A stretch of DNA of 37,506 nt from Candidatus Wolfebacteria bacterium (GCA_016214005.1 JACRPK010000022.1:1-37506), one strand, 5' to 3'; shown: positions 15,759 through 25,407, counted from the first letter of the stretch. A program made the numbers and translations. Notes: generated from the sequence alone by a model not told the origin.

Positions 15759-17357
15759 ATGATTAAAAGAAAAATAGCGGTTTATCTTAAAAAAGCCGTT
15801 AAAATAAAAGATTTTGAGATGGAAGTTTTTATTCCTGAAAAAGATGATTTCGGCCATTATTCAACAAATGTCGCTTTGAAATTAGCGAAATTGAGTCAAC
15901 AGAGTCCGATGTTGATAGCGGAAGAGATTAAAAACGCGCTATCACTGGTGATAGCAAAAGATTTTTTTCAAAAAATTGAAGTTGCAAAACCCGGATTTAT
16001 AAATTTTTGGATTTCAAAAAAAGTTTTGCAAAGCGAATTGAAAGAAATTTTAAAGAAAAAAGAAAAATATGGCGCTGAAAATAAGAAAAAAGAGAAAATT
16101 CAGGTTGAATTTATTTCCGCTAATCCAACCGGTCCATTAACACTTGCCAATGGCAGAGGAGGGTTTTTCGGCGACGTCTTGAGCAATATTTTAGAATTTT
16201 GCGGATATAAAGTTGAGCGGGAATATTATGTCAATGACACAGGCAACCAAATTTTAACTTTGGGAAAATCAATTTTGGCCAATGCCGGAATTATAGATTC
16301 TGAAGAAAATTTTTATAAAGGAAGTTATGTTAAAAATTGGGCAAAGAAAAATTCGGCAATTATTAAAAAATATAAAAATAATTCTTTGAAGCTCGGTCAA
16401 GCGGCTGCTAAAGATTTTTTGAAAAATATAAAACAAGCTGTTCAAAAAAAATCGGGCATAAAATTTGATAGATTCACTTCGGAAGAAAAAGATATTCATC
16501 AAAAAAGTTTTATTAAAAAAGCTTTAAAAATTTTCAAATCAAAAAAGCTGACCTATGAAAAAGACGGAGCCTTGTGGCTTCAAACGACAAAATTTGGCGA
16601 TGAAAAAGACAGGGTTTTAATCACCAAAGACGGCTTCCCAACTTATTTTTTGGCGGATAGCGGTCATTTTTTAGAAACCAAAACGAGGGGATTTAAAAAT
16701 AAAATAATGATTTTGGGGCCGGATCACCACGGCTATGTCAGGCGCGCCAAAGCGGCAGCGGAAATTTTGGGGCTGAAAAATCTGCAAATTATAATCACTC
16801 AGGCGATGAGGTTGGTAAAAGGCGGCGAAGAAGTGAAAATGTCAAAACGAAGAGGAGAATTTATTACTTTTGAAGAATTGATCAAGGAGGTCGGAGCTGA
16901 TGCCGCTCGATTTTTCTTTTTGGTTCATTCAGCTGATACTCATATGGATTTTGATATTGATCTGGCAAGGGAGCGTTCAATGAAAAATCCGGTTTATTAT
17001 GTTCAATATGCCGCAGTGCGCGTTAATAGCATTATTAAAAAATTATCAAATATTAAACATCAAGCATCAAGAGTTGATTTAGGTTTGTTGAATACTAAAG
17101 AAGATTTGGATTTGATGCGATTGTTGGTGTGTTTTCCGGAAGCTATTGAAAGCTCGGCCCAAAGCCGCAATCCGCAGATTTTAGCCAGATATTCGCTAGA
17201 TTTGGCGAGGCAATTTCATAATTTTTATGAAAAAGAAAGAATAATCGGCGTTCAAAACGATTTGGTTTTAGCTCGCATGGAGCTTATTAAGGCAACTCAA
17301 ATAATTTTTAAGAATTTATTTAGTCTTTTGGGAATAAATTTGCCAAAGAAAATGTAA
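15759..17357 (+). CDS. argS: Arginyl-tRNA synthetase with a non-canonical HIGH box
   Basis: The 532-aa class I synthetase has the N-terminal Arg-tRNA domain (FGHYSTNVALKLAK), the catalytic domain beginning VEFISANPTGPLTLANGRGGFFGD, REYYVNDTGNQ, the KMSKS-like VKMSKRRGEFITFEEL and the anticodon-binding helical domain with NPVYYVQYAAVRVNSI. In most ArgRS proteins the ANPTGPL segment continues HVGHxRG; here it is TLANGRG, so both histidines of HIGH are missing. The rest is intact and this is the only ArgRS in the window, so it is probably active. It starts 7 nt after nrdJ. Confidence 0.94.
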   Translation: MIKRKIAVYLKKAVKIKDFEMEVFIPEKDDFGHYSTNVALKLAKLSQQSPMLIAEEIKNALSLVIAKDFFQKIEVAKPGFINFWISKKVLQSELKEILKKKEKYGAENKKKEKIQVEFISANPTGPLTLANGRGGFFGDVLSNILEFCGYKVEREYYVNDTGNQILTLGKSILANAGIIDSEENFYKGSYVKNWAKKNSAIIKKYKNNSLKLGQAAAKDFLKNIKQAVQKKSGIKFDRFTSEEKDIHQKSFIKKALKIFKSKKLTYEKDGALWLQTTKFGDEKDRVLITKDGFPTYFLADSGHFLETKTRGFKNKIMILGPDHHGYVRRAKAAAEILGLKNLQIIITQAMRLVKGGEEVKMSKRRGEFITFEELIKEVGADAARFFFLVHSADTHMDFDIDLARERSMKNPVYYVQYAAVRVNSIIKKLSNIKHQASRVDLGLLNTKEDLDLMRLLVCFPEAIESSAQSRNPQILARYSLDLARQFHNFYEKERIIGVQNDLVLARMELIKATQIIFKNLFSLLGINLPKKM

Positions 17358-17374
17358 AAAACAGCAAATTGCTC

Positions 17375-17410
17375 TTTATCAAAAATTGATAAAAAATTTA
17401 TTTATTTTTT
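17375..17410 (+). terminator. Possible terminator after argS
   Basis: TTTATCA (17375-17381), loop AAAAT, TGATAAA (17387-17393) forms a 7-bp AU-rich stem followed by a T-rich stretch (TTTATTTATTTTTT). The stem is weak, so termination may be partial. Confidence 0.4.
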
Positions 17411-17430
17411 AACTCTTTAAGCGATAATTT

Positions 17431-17439
17431 TAATATTAT
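17431..17439 (+). promoter_or_regulatory. -10 region of the histidine kinase gene
   Basis: TAATAT (17431-17436) overlaps TATTAT (17434-17439). The latter ends 7 nt before ATG 17446, again predicting a leaderless transcript. The best -35 candidate for TAATAT is TTTAAC at 17408-17413, 17 nt upstream, which is weak. Confidence 0.4.
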
Positions 17440-17445
17440 TGCCAA

Positions 17446-19485
17446 ATGTTTAAAAAATTTATTTTATCAATCATTGATAAGTATTTTCTCAATCTTTCGC
17501 GGAAAAGAGAGATTTTAATTAATCTTTTAATAATTTTTATTTTAACTTGTCCGGTTATTTTTCTTGCGGTTTATAGCGCCATAGCGGATTATAAAGAGCT
17601 CACTGAGGAAGTTTTTTCAAGGCATAAATCAATAGCCAATCTTTCTGCGGCAATTGTCAAAGAAAGGCTTGATCATATGGTTAATATCGGCCAGTCTTTA
17701 GCCTTGAGAAGCTCGGTAATAACTGCTTTAAAAATCGGCGATATGGCAGGACTAGATGAATCTTTTAAAATGGTTATTAAAGATTTTTCTTTTATTGACA
17801 GCATTTTTATAGCTGATATTAACGGCACAATGCTTGAAAGAACTCCTAATTCCCCTGGGAATATCGGTAAAAGTTTTGCTCATCGCGATTGGTATCAGGG
17901 CGCAAGCAAAAATTGGGAAATTTATGTTTCAGAAGTTTATAAAAGAACAGCTCAGCCGCAAATTAACGTGATGGCGATAGCATTTCCGATTAAAAATGAA
18001 AATAATAAGCCGGTCGGAATTTTAGTTTTGCAAATAAATCTTGATATTTTTTTAAGATGGTCAAAAGAAATAGAAGTCGGGCCTTCGGGCTTTGTTTATT
18101 TTGTTGACAGATACGGGCAAATTATTGCGCATCCTAAAATTGACATTCGAGACAACATTGTTAATTTTAATGACTTGCCGGCAATTAAAGAAATTTTAAA
18201 AGGAAATAGCGGAATAAAAATTTTTAATAATCAAAGCAAAGAGAATGCGCTTGTGGCTTATGATAATATTCCCCCTTATGGTTTTGGGGCATTAGTTGAA
18301 CAGCCGGAAAAATAAGCGTTTTCTGAAAGGACAGATCATATTTTAAGCGATAGCTTTTTCTATCTGTTTATTTTTGTTTTTAATTCATCGGTGGCATTTT
18401 TTGTGGTGCAGATTTTAAATAGCTTAAATTATGCTCGAAAAAAAGAAAAGATTTTTTTAAGCAGCATCGGCGATGTCATTGTTGCCATAGACAGATATTG
18501 GAATATTATTTTGTGGAATAAAACAGCCAGTCAAATCACTGGCTGGTCGGAAAAAGAAGCAATAGGTAAGTCATTTCGGGATATTGTTAAATTTATCCGC
18601 GAACGAGACAGAAAAGAAGACGTTGTTTTTATTGAAGAAGCTATGCTTTATGGCCGGCCGTTTCCCATGGCCGAAGGAATGGTTTTGATAACAAAAGACG
18701 GCAGAGAAATTCCGGTCGGCGATTCGGCTTCTCCGATGTTTGATTTAAAAAACAATATTTCCGGCGTTATTATAATTTTTCGCGATTTGACCAACGAAAA
18801 AGAATCTCGGGCTTTGCATTCGGATTTCGCTTACGCTTCTCATCAAATGAGAACCCCGATAAATGTGGCTCTTTGGAACATTGAAAACGCTTTAGAGGAA
18901 AAAAATATTGACGAAATAAAAAACGACCTTAATATCGCTTATCTTTCTCTAAAAAAAGCCCACAAAGCGGCGGTTGAGCTTATCGAAGTTTCCGAAGTTG
19001 ACCAGAAAATGATTATTCCCAAATTTCAAGAAACTAAACTTGCCGAATTGATGGACGAAATTATTAAAAAAACAAAAGGAAGTTCATTGAATAAAGAAAT
19101 TAAAATCGTTGTTTCGCCGATACCGATGGCGGTGAGTATTGAAACCGATTCGGAAATTTTCAAAAAAGCGCTTTTGGAAATTGTTAATAATGCGATTAAT
19201 TTCGGCAAGGGCGCAGAAGTGAGAATTAATGTTATTTTTGAGCATGACGGCATTTTGATTGAAGTCCATGATTTTGGCGTCGGCATTCCGGAGAATCAGC
19301 AAACTTTGGTATTTACCAAGTTTTTTAGGGCCTATAATGTGCCTTCGGATATTGTCGGAGCCGGTTTGGGGCTTTACTTAAGCCGTGAATATATTAGATT
19401 ATTAAAAGGCAGGATTTGGTTTAAATCAGAAGAAAACAAAGGAACAATTTTTTATATCTTTCTGCCGATTAATCCGAAAAAATAA
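17446..19485 (+). pseudogene. dCache-PAS sensor histidine kinase interrupted by an in-frame TAA
   Basis: One frame runs across both track ORFs (17446-18315 and 18391-19485). Only a TAA at 18313-18315 breaks it, between GALVEQPEK and AFSERTDHILSDSFFYLFIF. Without the stop it is a normal 679-residue kinase: N-terminal membrane helix (NLLIIFILTCPVIFLAVYSAI), extracytoplasmic dCache sensor (DSIFIADINGTML...HRDWYQGA...GFVYFVDRYGQIIAHP), a second membrane helix, a PAS domain (VIVAIDRYWNIILWNKTASQITGW), HisKA with His466 in ASHQMRTP, and HATPase N box (EIVNNAINFG), G1 (DFGVGIP) and G2 (VGAGLGLYLS). The junction fits a single GAA-to-TAA change. The 3' part could be made alone from GTG 18391, giving a kinase with one helix but no sensor. 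Confidence 0.85.
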
Positions 19486-19492
19486 TTTAAAT

Positions 19493-19897
19493 ATGAAATT
19501 TAAAATTCGCCGAATCTTATTGGTTATTTTAGGAATTTTTGCCGGTTTAGTTTTTTTGTTTATCGGCAAGACTCAATTTACTGATAATTCCGAAAAAATT
19601 GTTTTAAATATTGACGGTCGGGATTATACATTATTTACCGCTCGCACGACTATGGAAAGAACGCGCGGGCTTTCTGGAATTAAAGAGTTAAAAGGATCAG
19701 ATGGAATGATTTTTTATTTTGATTGGCCGCAGAAAATTTCTTTTTGGAATAAAAACACGTATTTAGATTTAGATTTAGTTTGGATGAAAGACGGAAAAGT
19801 TGTTGGCCGCGATTTTTTGCCTTCGGAAGACAAGACAGGATTGGTTGTTAAAGATTCTCCGCAAGAAATTGATTGGGTGGTGGAGTTGGTAAAATAA
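19493..19897 (+). CDS. Membrane-anchored DUF192 protein
   Basis: The 134-aa protein has one N-terminal membrane helix (ILLVILGIFAGLVFLFIG) and a DUF192 domain (ARTTMERTRGLSGIKELKGSDGMIFYFDWPQKISFWNKNTYLDLDLVWMKDGKVVG). DUF192 proteins are small beta-rich, usually secreted or membrane-tethered proteins with no established function. The start is 7 nt after the kinase gene, so they probably share a transcript. A terminator follows at 19918. Confidence 0.9.
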   Translation: MKFKIRRILLVILGIFAGLVFLFIGKTQFTDNSEKIVLNIDGRDYTLFTARTTMERTRGLSGIKELKGSDGMIFYFDWPQKISFWNKNTYLDLDLVWMKDGKVVGRDFLPSEDKTGLVVKDSPQEIDWVVELVK

Positions 19898-19917
19898 TTG
19901 GCAGCGCATTTATACTT

Positions 19918-19949
19918 ATAGGGATTCGATAATATCGGATCCTTATTTT
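19918..19949 (+). terminator. Rho-independent terminator after the DUF192 gene
   Basis: ATAGGGATTCGAT (19918-19930), loop AAT, ATCGGATCCTTAT (19934-19946) pair over 13 positions with two G-U wobbles, followed by TTTC. It separates the kinase/DUF192 unit from ileS, whose promoter begins 17 nt downstream. Confidence 0.7.
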
Positions 19950-19962
19950 CATATTGTTTTAT

Positions 19963-19991
19963 TTGAACTCAATAAGCTATCTTGCTAATAT
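19963..19991 (+). promoter_or_regulatory. Promoter of ileS, predicted leaderless
   Basis: TTGAAC (19963-19968), a 17-nt spacer, and TAATAT (19986-19991). Seven nt past the -10 box is base 19998, the A of the ileS start codon. An overlapping TATAAT (19989-19994) would start inside the AUG and is less suitable. Confidence 0.65.
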
Positions 19992-19997
19992 AATAAA

Positions 19998-22900
19998 ATG
20001 GCAGAAAATAAAAAATTTAGCATTAATGAATTAGAAAAAGAGGTTTCGGAATTTTGGAAGAAAAACAGAATTTTTGAGAAATCTGTTGAAAAGCCGGCTG
20101 GTAAAAAACCAAAAGACGATTATGTTTTTTTTGACGGTCCGCCATTTGCCACCGGAACGCCTCATTACGGCCATATTGTTGCCAGTGTTATGAAAGACGC
20201 GGTGCCCAGATATTGGACAATGAAAGGTTATCGCGTAAAACGCCGCTGGGGCTGGGATTGTCACGGATTGCCGATTGAAAATATTGCCGAAAAAGAACTT
20301 AATATAAAACGTAAAAAAGAAATTGAAGAAATGGGGATCGGGAAATTTAATGAATTTTGCCGTTCAAAAATTTTCGGTTATGTTGATGAATGGAAAAAAG
20401 TTATTGACCGCCTGGGCAGATGGGTTGATATGGAAAACAGCTATAAAACAATGGATGCGTCTTTTATGGAGTCTGTTTGGTGGGTTTTTAAAGAACTTTG
20501 GGACAAAAATTTGATTTATGAAAATTATCGTTCAATGCATGTTTGCCCGCGATGTGAAACAACGCTTTCTCAGCAAGAAGTGAGCGAAGGGTATAAAAAT
20601 ATTAAAGATTTGTCTGCAATAGTTAAATTTAAATTAAAGCCAAATCAAGCAATTGGCAATTGGATGTCTGGTAATAGAACATATTTATTAGCATGGACAA
20701 CAACGCCGTGGACTTTGCCGGGCAATGTGGCCTTAGCTGTTGGAAAAAATATTCAATATTCATTTTCAGAAAAAGATGGAGATGAAATAATTTTTGCCAA
20801 GGATTCGCCAGTGGCTAAAATATTAGGAACTATTTCTAAAGGACCGGTTTATGGAGTAGAACTTATTGGGAAATTTTATGAACCGCTTTTTGATTATTAT
20901 TCAAAAGATAATTCGTTAGCTGGCGAATTAAAAAATCGTGAGCAGGGATGGCAAATTTACGCCGGAGATTTTGTTACAATAGAAGACGGCACAGGGATTG
21001 TTCATATCGCGCCGGCGTTTGGCGAAGATGATTTTAAATTGATGGAGAAATATAATTTGCCGTTTATTCAGCATGTTGGCATGGACGGAATTATCAAGCC
21101 GGAAGTGAAAGATTTTAGCGGTGTTGATCTTAAACCGAGGGCTAAAAATAAGCCCGAAGAAATAAGAGAAACAGATTTGCAAATAGTAAAATTTTTAGAA
21201 GATCAAGGAAAGATTTTTGATTCAAAAAAATACGAACATAGCTATCCGCATTGTTGGCGTTGCGACACGCCGCTTATTAATTACGCCACTTCTTCGTGGT
21301 TTGTGAATATTTTGAAAACCAAAGATAAGGCTATTAAATTGGCAAAAGGCATAAATTGGTCGCCTGAGCATATTAAAGAAGGCAGATTCGGCAAATGGCT
21401 GGAAGGAGCGCGGGATTGGTCAATTTCCAGACAAAGATATTGGGCATCGGCAATGCCGATTTGGAAATGCGCAAATTGCAAGGCGATAAAAGTTATCGGT
21501 TCTGTTGATGACATTAAAAAAAGCGTTAAAAAATCCGGCAATAAGTATTTTATAATGCGCCACGGCGAGGCCGAGCAGAATGTTAAAGATATTATTAATT
21601 CAAATATAGAAAATAATCATTTTCATTTGACTCAGAAGGGGAAAAAACAGGTTTTGGTTGCGGCTCAAAAATTAAAAAAAGGATTAAAAAAAGAAAACAT
21701 TGATTTAATTTTCGCTTCTGATTTTTTGCGGATAAAAGAAACAGCGGAAATAATCACTGAAAATATCGGCTTTGCTAAATCAAAGATTATTTTTGACAAG
21801 CGTTTGAGAGAAGTGAACACGGGAATATTTAATAATAAAAAATCGCAGGATTATCATGATTATTTTTCTTCGCTTGAAGAAAAATTTTATAAAATTCCGC
21901 CGGAGGGCGAAAATTTAACAGAACTTAAAAATAGAATCACGGAATTTTTATATGAAATTGAAGGCAAATATTCCGATAAAAATATTTTAATACTCAGCCA
22001 TGAATATCCGATTTGGTGTTTATTCGCCGGAGCTAAGGGATTTAATTTAAAAGAAGCAACGGGGATGAAAGAAGGACACAATGATTTTATAAAAACCGGA
22101 GAAATTTTAAATCTTAATTTTGCGCCGTTGCCGCATAATAATAATTATGAGCTTGATTTACATCGTCCCTATATTGATGAAATTAAATTTGACTGCGAGT
22201 GCGGAGGAAAAATGAAGCGGATTTCAGATGTTTTAGATACATGGTTTGATTCCGGTTCAATGCCTTACGCTCAGGCGCATTATCCTTTTGAAAATAAAAA
22301 AGAATTTGAAAAAAATTTTCCGGCTGAATTTATTGCCGAAGGATTAGATCAGACGCGGGCGTGGTTTTATTATTTGCATTGCATTGCTGCGGCCATAAAA
22401 AATTCGCGGGCTTTTAGCAATGCGATTGTTAATGGCATTGTTTTGGCCGAAGACGGAAAAAAAATGTCAAAGAAATTGAAAAATTATCCCGATCCGATAC
22501 ATATTATTGATAAATATGGCGCTGACGCTTTGCGGCTTTATATTCTGTCATCTCCGGTGGTGGCTGCGGAAAATCTTAATTTTTCAGAGGCCGGAGTTGA
22601 TGAAATTTATAAAAAAGTCATTATGAGGCTTTGGAATTCATATCAATTTTATGAAATGTATGGCGAAAAGATTAAAATTTCAAAATTTAAGATCAAAAAT
22701 TCAAAAAATATTTTAGATAAGTGGATTTTGGCGCGACTTAATCAATTAATTGCTGAAATTTCAAAGTCAATGGATGAATATAAACTTGATAGGGCAGCGC
22801 GGCCAATCGGCGATTTTGTTGAAGATTTATCAACTTGGTATATCCGCAGATCGCGGGAAAGATTTAAAACCGAAGGAAATGATAAAAAAGTTGCCATTGA

Positions 22901-23534
22901 AACGACGAAATTTGTCTTGGAGGAATTTTCAAAAGTCATCGCGCCCTTTGCGCCGTTTATGGCGGAAAAAATTTATCAAAATTTAGGCAATAAAAATTCC
23001 GTTCATTTGGAAAATTTCCCCAAAATTGATAAAAAAGCAATTGATAAAAAATTGATTGAAGCTATGGTGGAAATCAGAAAAATTTGCTCGCTTGGGCTTG
23101 AGGCGCGGCAGAAAGCGGGGATAAAAGTCAGGCAGCCTTTGTCAGAATTAATAATTAAAAATTTTGAATTAAGAAATAATAAAGAATTATTGGAATTAAT
23201 AAAAGATGAAATTAATGTAAAAGAAATTATTTTTGATAAAAATATTGCCGATGAAGTTGAATTAGATATTAAAATCACGCCGGAATTAAAAGAAGAGGGC
23301 CAATTGCGCGAATTAACTCGCGCTATTCAAGATTTACGCAAAAAATCCGGGTTTTTGCCGGAGCAAAAAATTATTTTAGAAATTCAAACAAATGCGGCTG
23401 GCGAAAAATTGATAAATAAATTTGAACCCGAACTTAAAAAAAATGTTGGCGTGAAAGAAATAAAAATAAAATCTGTTAATGGGGAATTTCTAAAAATAGA
23501 TGAATTTGAATTTAGAATAGAAATAAAAAAATAA
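19998..23534 (+). CDS. ileS: Isoleucyl-tRNA synthetase with inserted histidine-phosphatase domain
   Basis: The 1178-aa class I synthetase has HIGH as PHYGH (55-59), the CP1 editing domain (WTTTPWTLPGNVALAV; GTGIVHIAPAFGEDDF), KMSKK (822-826) and the anticodon-binding C-terminus. The zinc ribbon of the catalytic domain is split: CANC (Cys491, Cys494) and CECGG (Cys733, Cys735) are about 240 residues apart instead of a few dozen. Between them, residues about 514-712 form a complete histidine phosphatase (phosphoglycerate-mutase-like) domain: MRHGEAEQN (Arg521, His522), SDFLRIKETAEII (Arg578), LREVNTG (acid candidate Glu605) and LSHEYPI (His668). IleRS sequence resumes at LDLHRPYIDEI. All RHG-type catalytic residues are present, so the insert may be an active phosphatase. 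It has its own promoter and glmS follows after 6 nt. Confidence 0.95.
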   Translation: MAENKKFSINELEKEVSEFWKKNRIFEKSVEKPAGKKPKDDYVFFDGPPFATGTPHYGHIVASVMKDAVPRYWTMKGYRVKRRWGWDCHGLPIENIAEKELNIKRKKEIEEMGIGKFNEFCRSKIFGYVDEWKKVIDRLGRWVDMENSYKTMDASFMESVWWVFKELWDKNLIYENYRSMHVCPRCETTLSQQEVSEGYKNIKDLSAIVKFKLKPNQAIGNWMSGNRTYLLAWTTTPWTLPGNVALAVGKNIQYSFSEKDGDEIIFAKDSPVAKILGTISKGPVYGVELIGKFYEPLFDYYSKDNSLAGELKNREQGWQIYAGDFVTIEDGTGIVHIAPAFGEDDFKLMEKYNLPFIQHVGMDGIIKPEVKDFSGVDLKPRAKNKPEEIRETDLQIVKFLEDQGKIFDSKKYEHSYPHCWRCDTPLINYATSSWFVNILKTKDKAIKLAKGINWSPEHIKEGRFGKWLEGARDWSISRQRYWASAMPIWKCANCKAIKVIGSVDDIKKSVKKSGNKYFIMRHGEAEQNVKDIINSNIENNHFHLTQKGKKQVLVAAQKLKKGLKKENIDLIFASDFLRIKETAEIITENIGFAKSKIIFDKRLREVNTGIFNNKKSQDYHDYFSSLEEKFYKIPPEGENLTELKNRITEFLYEIEGKYSDKNILILSHEYPIWCLFAGAKGFNLKEATGMKEGHNDFIKTGEILNLNFAPLPHNNNYELDLHRPYIDEIKFDCECGGKMKRISDVLDTWFDSGSMPYAQAHYPFENKKEFEKNFPAEFIAEGLDQTRAWFYYLHCIAAAIKNSRAFSNAIVNGIVLAEDGKKMSKKLKNYPDPIHIIDKYGADALRLYILSSPVVAAENLNFSEAGVDEIYKKVIMRLWNSYQFYEMYGEKIKISKFKIKNSKNILDKWILARLNQLIAEISKSMDEYKLDRAARPIGDFVEDLSTWYIRRSRERFKTEGNDKKVAIETTKFVLEEFSKVIAPFAPFMAEKIYQNLGNKNSVHLENFPKIDKKAIDKKLIEAMVEIRKICSLGLEARQKAGIKVRQPLSELIIKNFELRNNKELLELIKDEINVKEIIFDKNIADEVELDIKITPELKEEGQLRELTRAIQDLRKKSGFLPEQKIILEIQTNAAGEKLINKFEPELKKNVGVKEIKIKSVNGEFLKIDEFEFRIEIKK

Positions 23535-23540
23535 AATTTT

Positions 23541-25373
23541 ATGTGTGGAATAATTGGATATATTGGCAAAAATAACGCGGCGCCTATTTTGATTGAGGGA
23601 TTAAAGAGATTGGAATATCGCGGTTATGACAGCGCCGGCATAAGTGTTATTGATAAAAATGGCAATGTAAAAACTATTAAAAAAATCGGGAAAATTGAAA
23701 ATCTTGAAAAATCAATTAATGGGCAAATGGTTATTGGCGGACTGTGCGGCATTGCTCATACGCGCTGGGCAACCCATGGAATCGTCAATGAATTAAACGC
23801 TCATCCTCATTTTGATTGCCAAAAAAATATTTTTTTGGTTCATAACGGGATTATTGAAAATTATTCTGATCTTAAAGAAAAGTTGATTAAAGAAGGTCAT
23901 AAATTTATTTCTCAAACAGACACGGAGGTTGTCGCGCATTTGATTGAAAAATTTTTTGAAGGGAATTTGGAGAATGCAGTGGCGAAAGCTTTAAAAAATA
24001 TTAAAGGCGCTTATGGTTTGGCGGTAATTTCAAAAAAAGATCCGAATAAAATTGTTATTGCCAAAAAATCTTCTCCGCTTTTGGTCGGTTTGGGAGAAAA
24101 TGAATTTATCATTGCCTCCGATGCTTCGGCGATTTTAGCTTATACCAAGCAAATAATTCATTTAAACGATGGAGAAATTGCGGTTATTGGCAATGATAAA
24201 ATAAATTTTACCAATCTGGACCAAGAAATAATATCAAAAAAATCGGAAATTTTTAATGAAGATTTTAATAATGCGGACAAAGGTAAATATCAACACTTTA
24301 TGCTTAAAGAAATTTTTGAACAGCCAAAAACTTTAAGAAATTCAGTAATTGGCCGGTTAATTAAAAAAGAAGGATGGGCAAAATTGGGCGGTTTGGAAAT
24401 TATTGAAAATAAATTAAGGGAAATAGACAGATTGATTATCGTTGGCTGCGGCAGCGCTTATTTGGCTGGATTGGTCGGTGAATATATGCTTGAAGAATAT
24501 GTTGGATTGCCGACGGAAGTTGAGTTCGCTTCGGAATTTCGTTATCGTAAGCCGATTTTCGGGGAAAACACCGCCTTGCTTTGCATTTCCCAGTCAGGTG
24601 AAACCGCTGATACTTTGGCGGCTGTTGAAGAGGCCAAAAGAAAAGGAATTTTAACTCTGGGAATTGTTAATTCGGTTGGTTCGTCAATTGCCAGAAAAAC
24701 CGATGCCGGAGTGTATAATCATGTTGGACCTGAAATAGGCGTAGCTTCAACTAAGGCATTTACATCTCAATTAGAAATTTTAGTTTTACTTACTTTGTTT
24801 TTGGGAAGACAGAGACAGATGTCTTTGGTAATGGGTCAAAGAATTATCAAGGAATTGGAAAGATTGCCTATTTGGGTTGAAAAAATTTTACGTCAAGCGC
24901 CGAAAATTAAAAAATTAGCTAAAAAATATTATAAATCAAAAGATTTTTTCTTTTTGGGAAGGAAATATAATTATCCAATTGCCATGGAAGGAGCTTTGAA
25001 ACTTAAAGAAATTTCTTATATTCATGCCGAAGGTTATGGCGCAGGAGAGATGAAGCATGGGCCGATAGCAATGATTGATAAAAATTTCATAACTTTTGGC
25101 ATTGCGCCGATAGATAGCGTTTATGAAAAAATGCTTTCTAATCTGGAAGAAATTAAAGCGCGAAATGGAAAAATTTTGGTGATTGCGACCGAAGGTGATA
25201 AAAAAATTCAAAAAATAACCAAAGACGTTATTTCTATTCCAAAAACGCTGGAAATGCTCACGCCTATTTTATCAGTTGTTCCGCTCCAGCTTTTCGCTTA
25301 TTATTGCGCTGTTTTTAATAAGCATGATGTTGATAAGCCTCGCAATTTGGCAAAAAGCGTTACGGTGGAATAA
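23541..25373 (+). CDS. glmS: Glutamine--fructose-6-phosphate aminotransferase (isomerizing)
   Basis: The 610-aa enzyme makes glucosamine-6-phosphate, the first step to UDP-GlcNAc for peptidoglycan. The N-terminal glutaminase domain starts MCGIIGYIG with the nucleophile Cys2 and has YRGYDSAGI and HTRWATHG. Two SIS domains follow (GCGSAYLAGLVGEYMLE...ISQSGETADTLAAVEEAK; FFLGRKYNYPIAMEGALKLKEISYIHAEGYGAGEMKHGPIAMID), and it ends DKPRNLAKSVTVE, as in canonical GlmS. Length is normal. It is 6 nt downstream of ileS without its own obvious promoter. Confidence 0.97.
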   Translation: MCGIIGYIGKNNAAPILIEGLKRLEYRGYDSAGISVIDKNGNVKTIKKIGKIENLEKSINGQMVIGGLCGIAHTRWATHGIVNELNAHPHFDCQKNIFLVHNGIIENYSDLKEKLIKEGHKFISQTDTEVVAHLIEKFFEGNLENAVAKALKNIKGAYGLAVISKKDPNKIVIAKKSSPLLVGLGENEFIIASDASAILAYTKQIIHLNDGEIAVIGNDKINFTNLDQEIISKKSEIFNEDFNNADKGKYQHFMLKEIFEQPKTLRNSVIGRLIKKEGWAKLGGLEIIENKLREIDRLIIVGCGSAYLAGLVGEYMLEEYVGLPTEVEFASEFRYRKPIFGENTALLCISQSGETADTLAAVEEAKRKGILTLGIVNSVGSSIARKTDAGVYNHVGPEIGVASTKAFTSQLEILVLLTLFLGRQRQMSLVMGQRIIKELERLPIWVEKILRQAPKIKKLAKKYYKSKDFFFLGRKYNYPIAMEGALKLKEISYIHAEGYGAGEMKHGPIAMIDKNFITFGIAPIDSVYEKMLSNLEEIKARNGKILVIATEGDKKIQKITKDVISIPKTLEMLTPILSVVPLQLFAYYCAVFNKHDVDKPRNLAKSVTVE

Positions 25374-25378
25374 TTCCC

Positions 25379-25407
25379 TTGTTTTTTAAATTATTTTTTG
25401 TTATCTT
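25379..25407 (+). promoter_or_regulatory. Promoter of rpmH, predicted leaderless
   Basis: TTGTTT (25379-25384), a 17-nt spacer, and TATCTT (25402-25407). Seven nt further is base 25414, the A of the rpmH ATG. The -35 box begins 5 nt after the glmS stop. Confidence 0.5.

Noticed and set aside
18313-18315. Stop-codon reassignment as explanation of the kinase interruption
   Set aside because: Most genes in the window end with TAA at their expected C-termini, and TGA also terminates rnpA, yidC and comM correctly, so no recoding is needed or likely.
23003-23278. 91-aa minus-strand ORF opposite the ileS 3' end
   Set aside because: Shadow of a conserved coding region; no independent signals.
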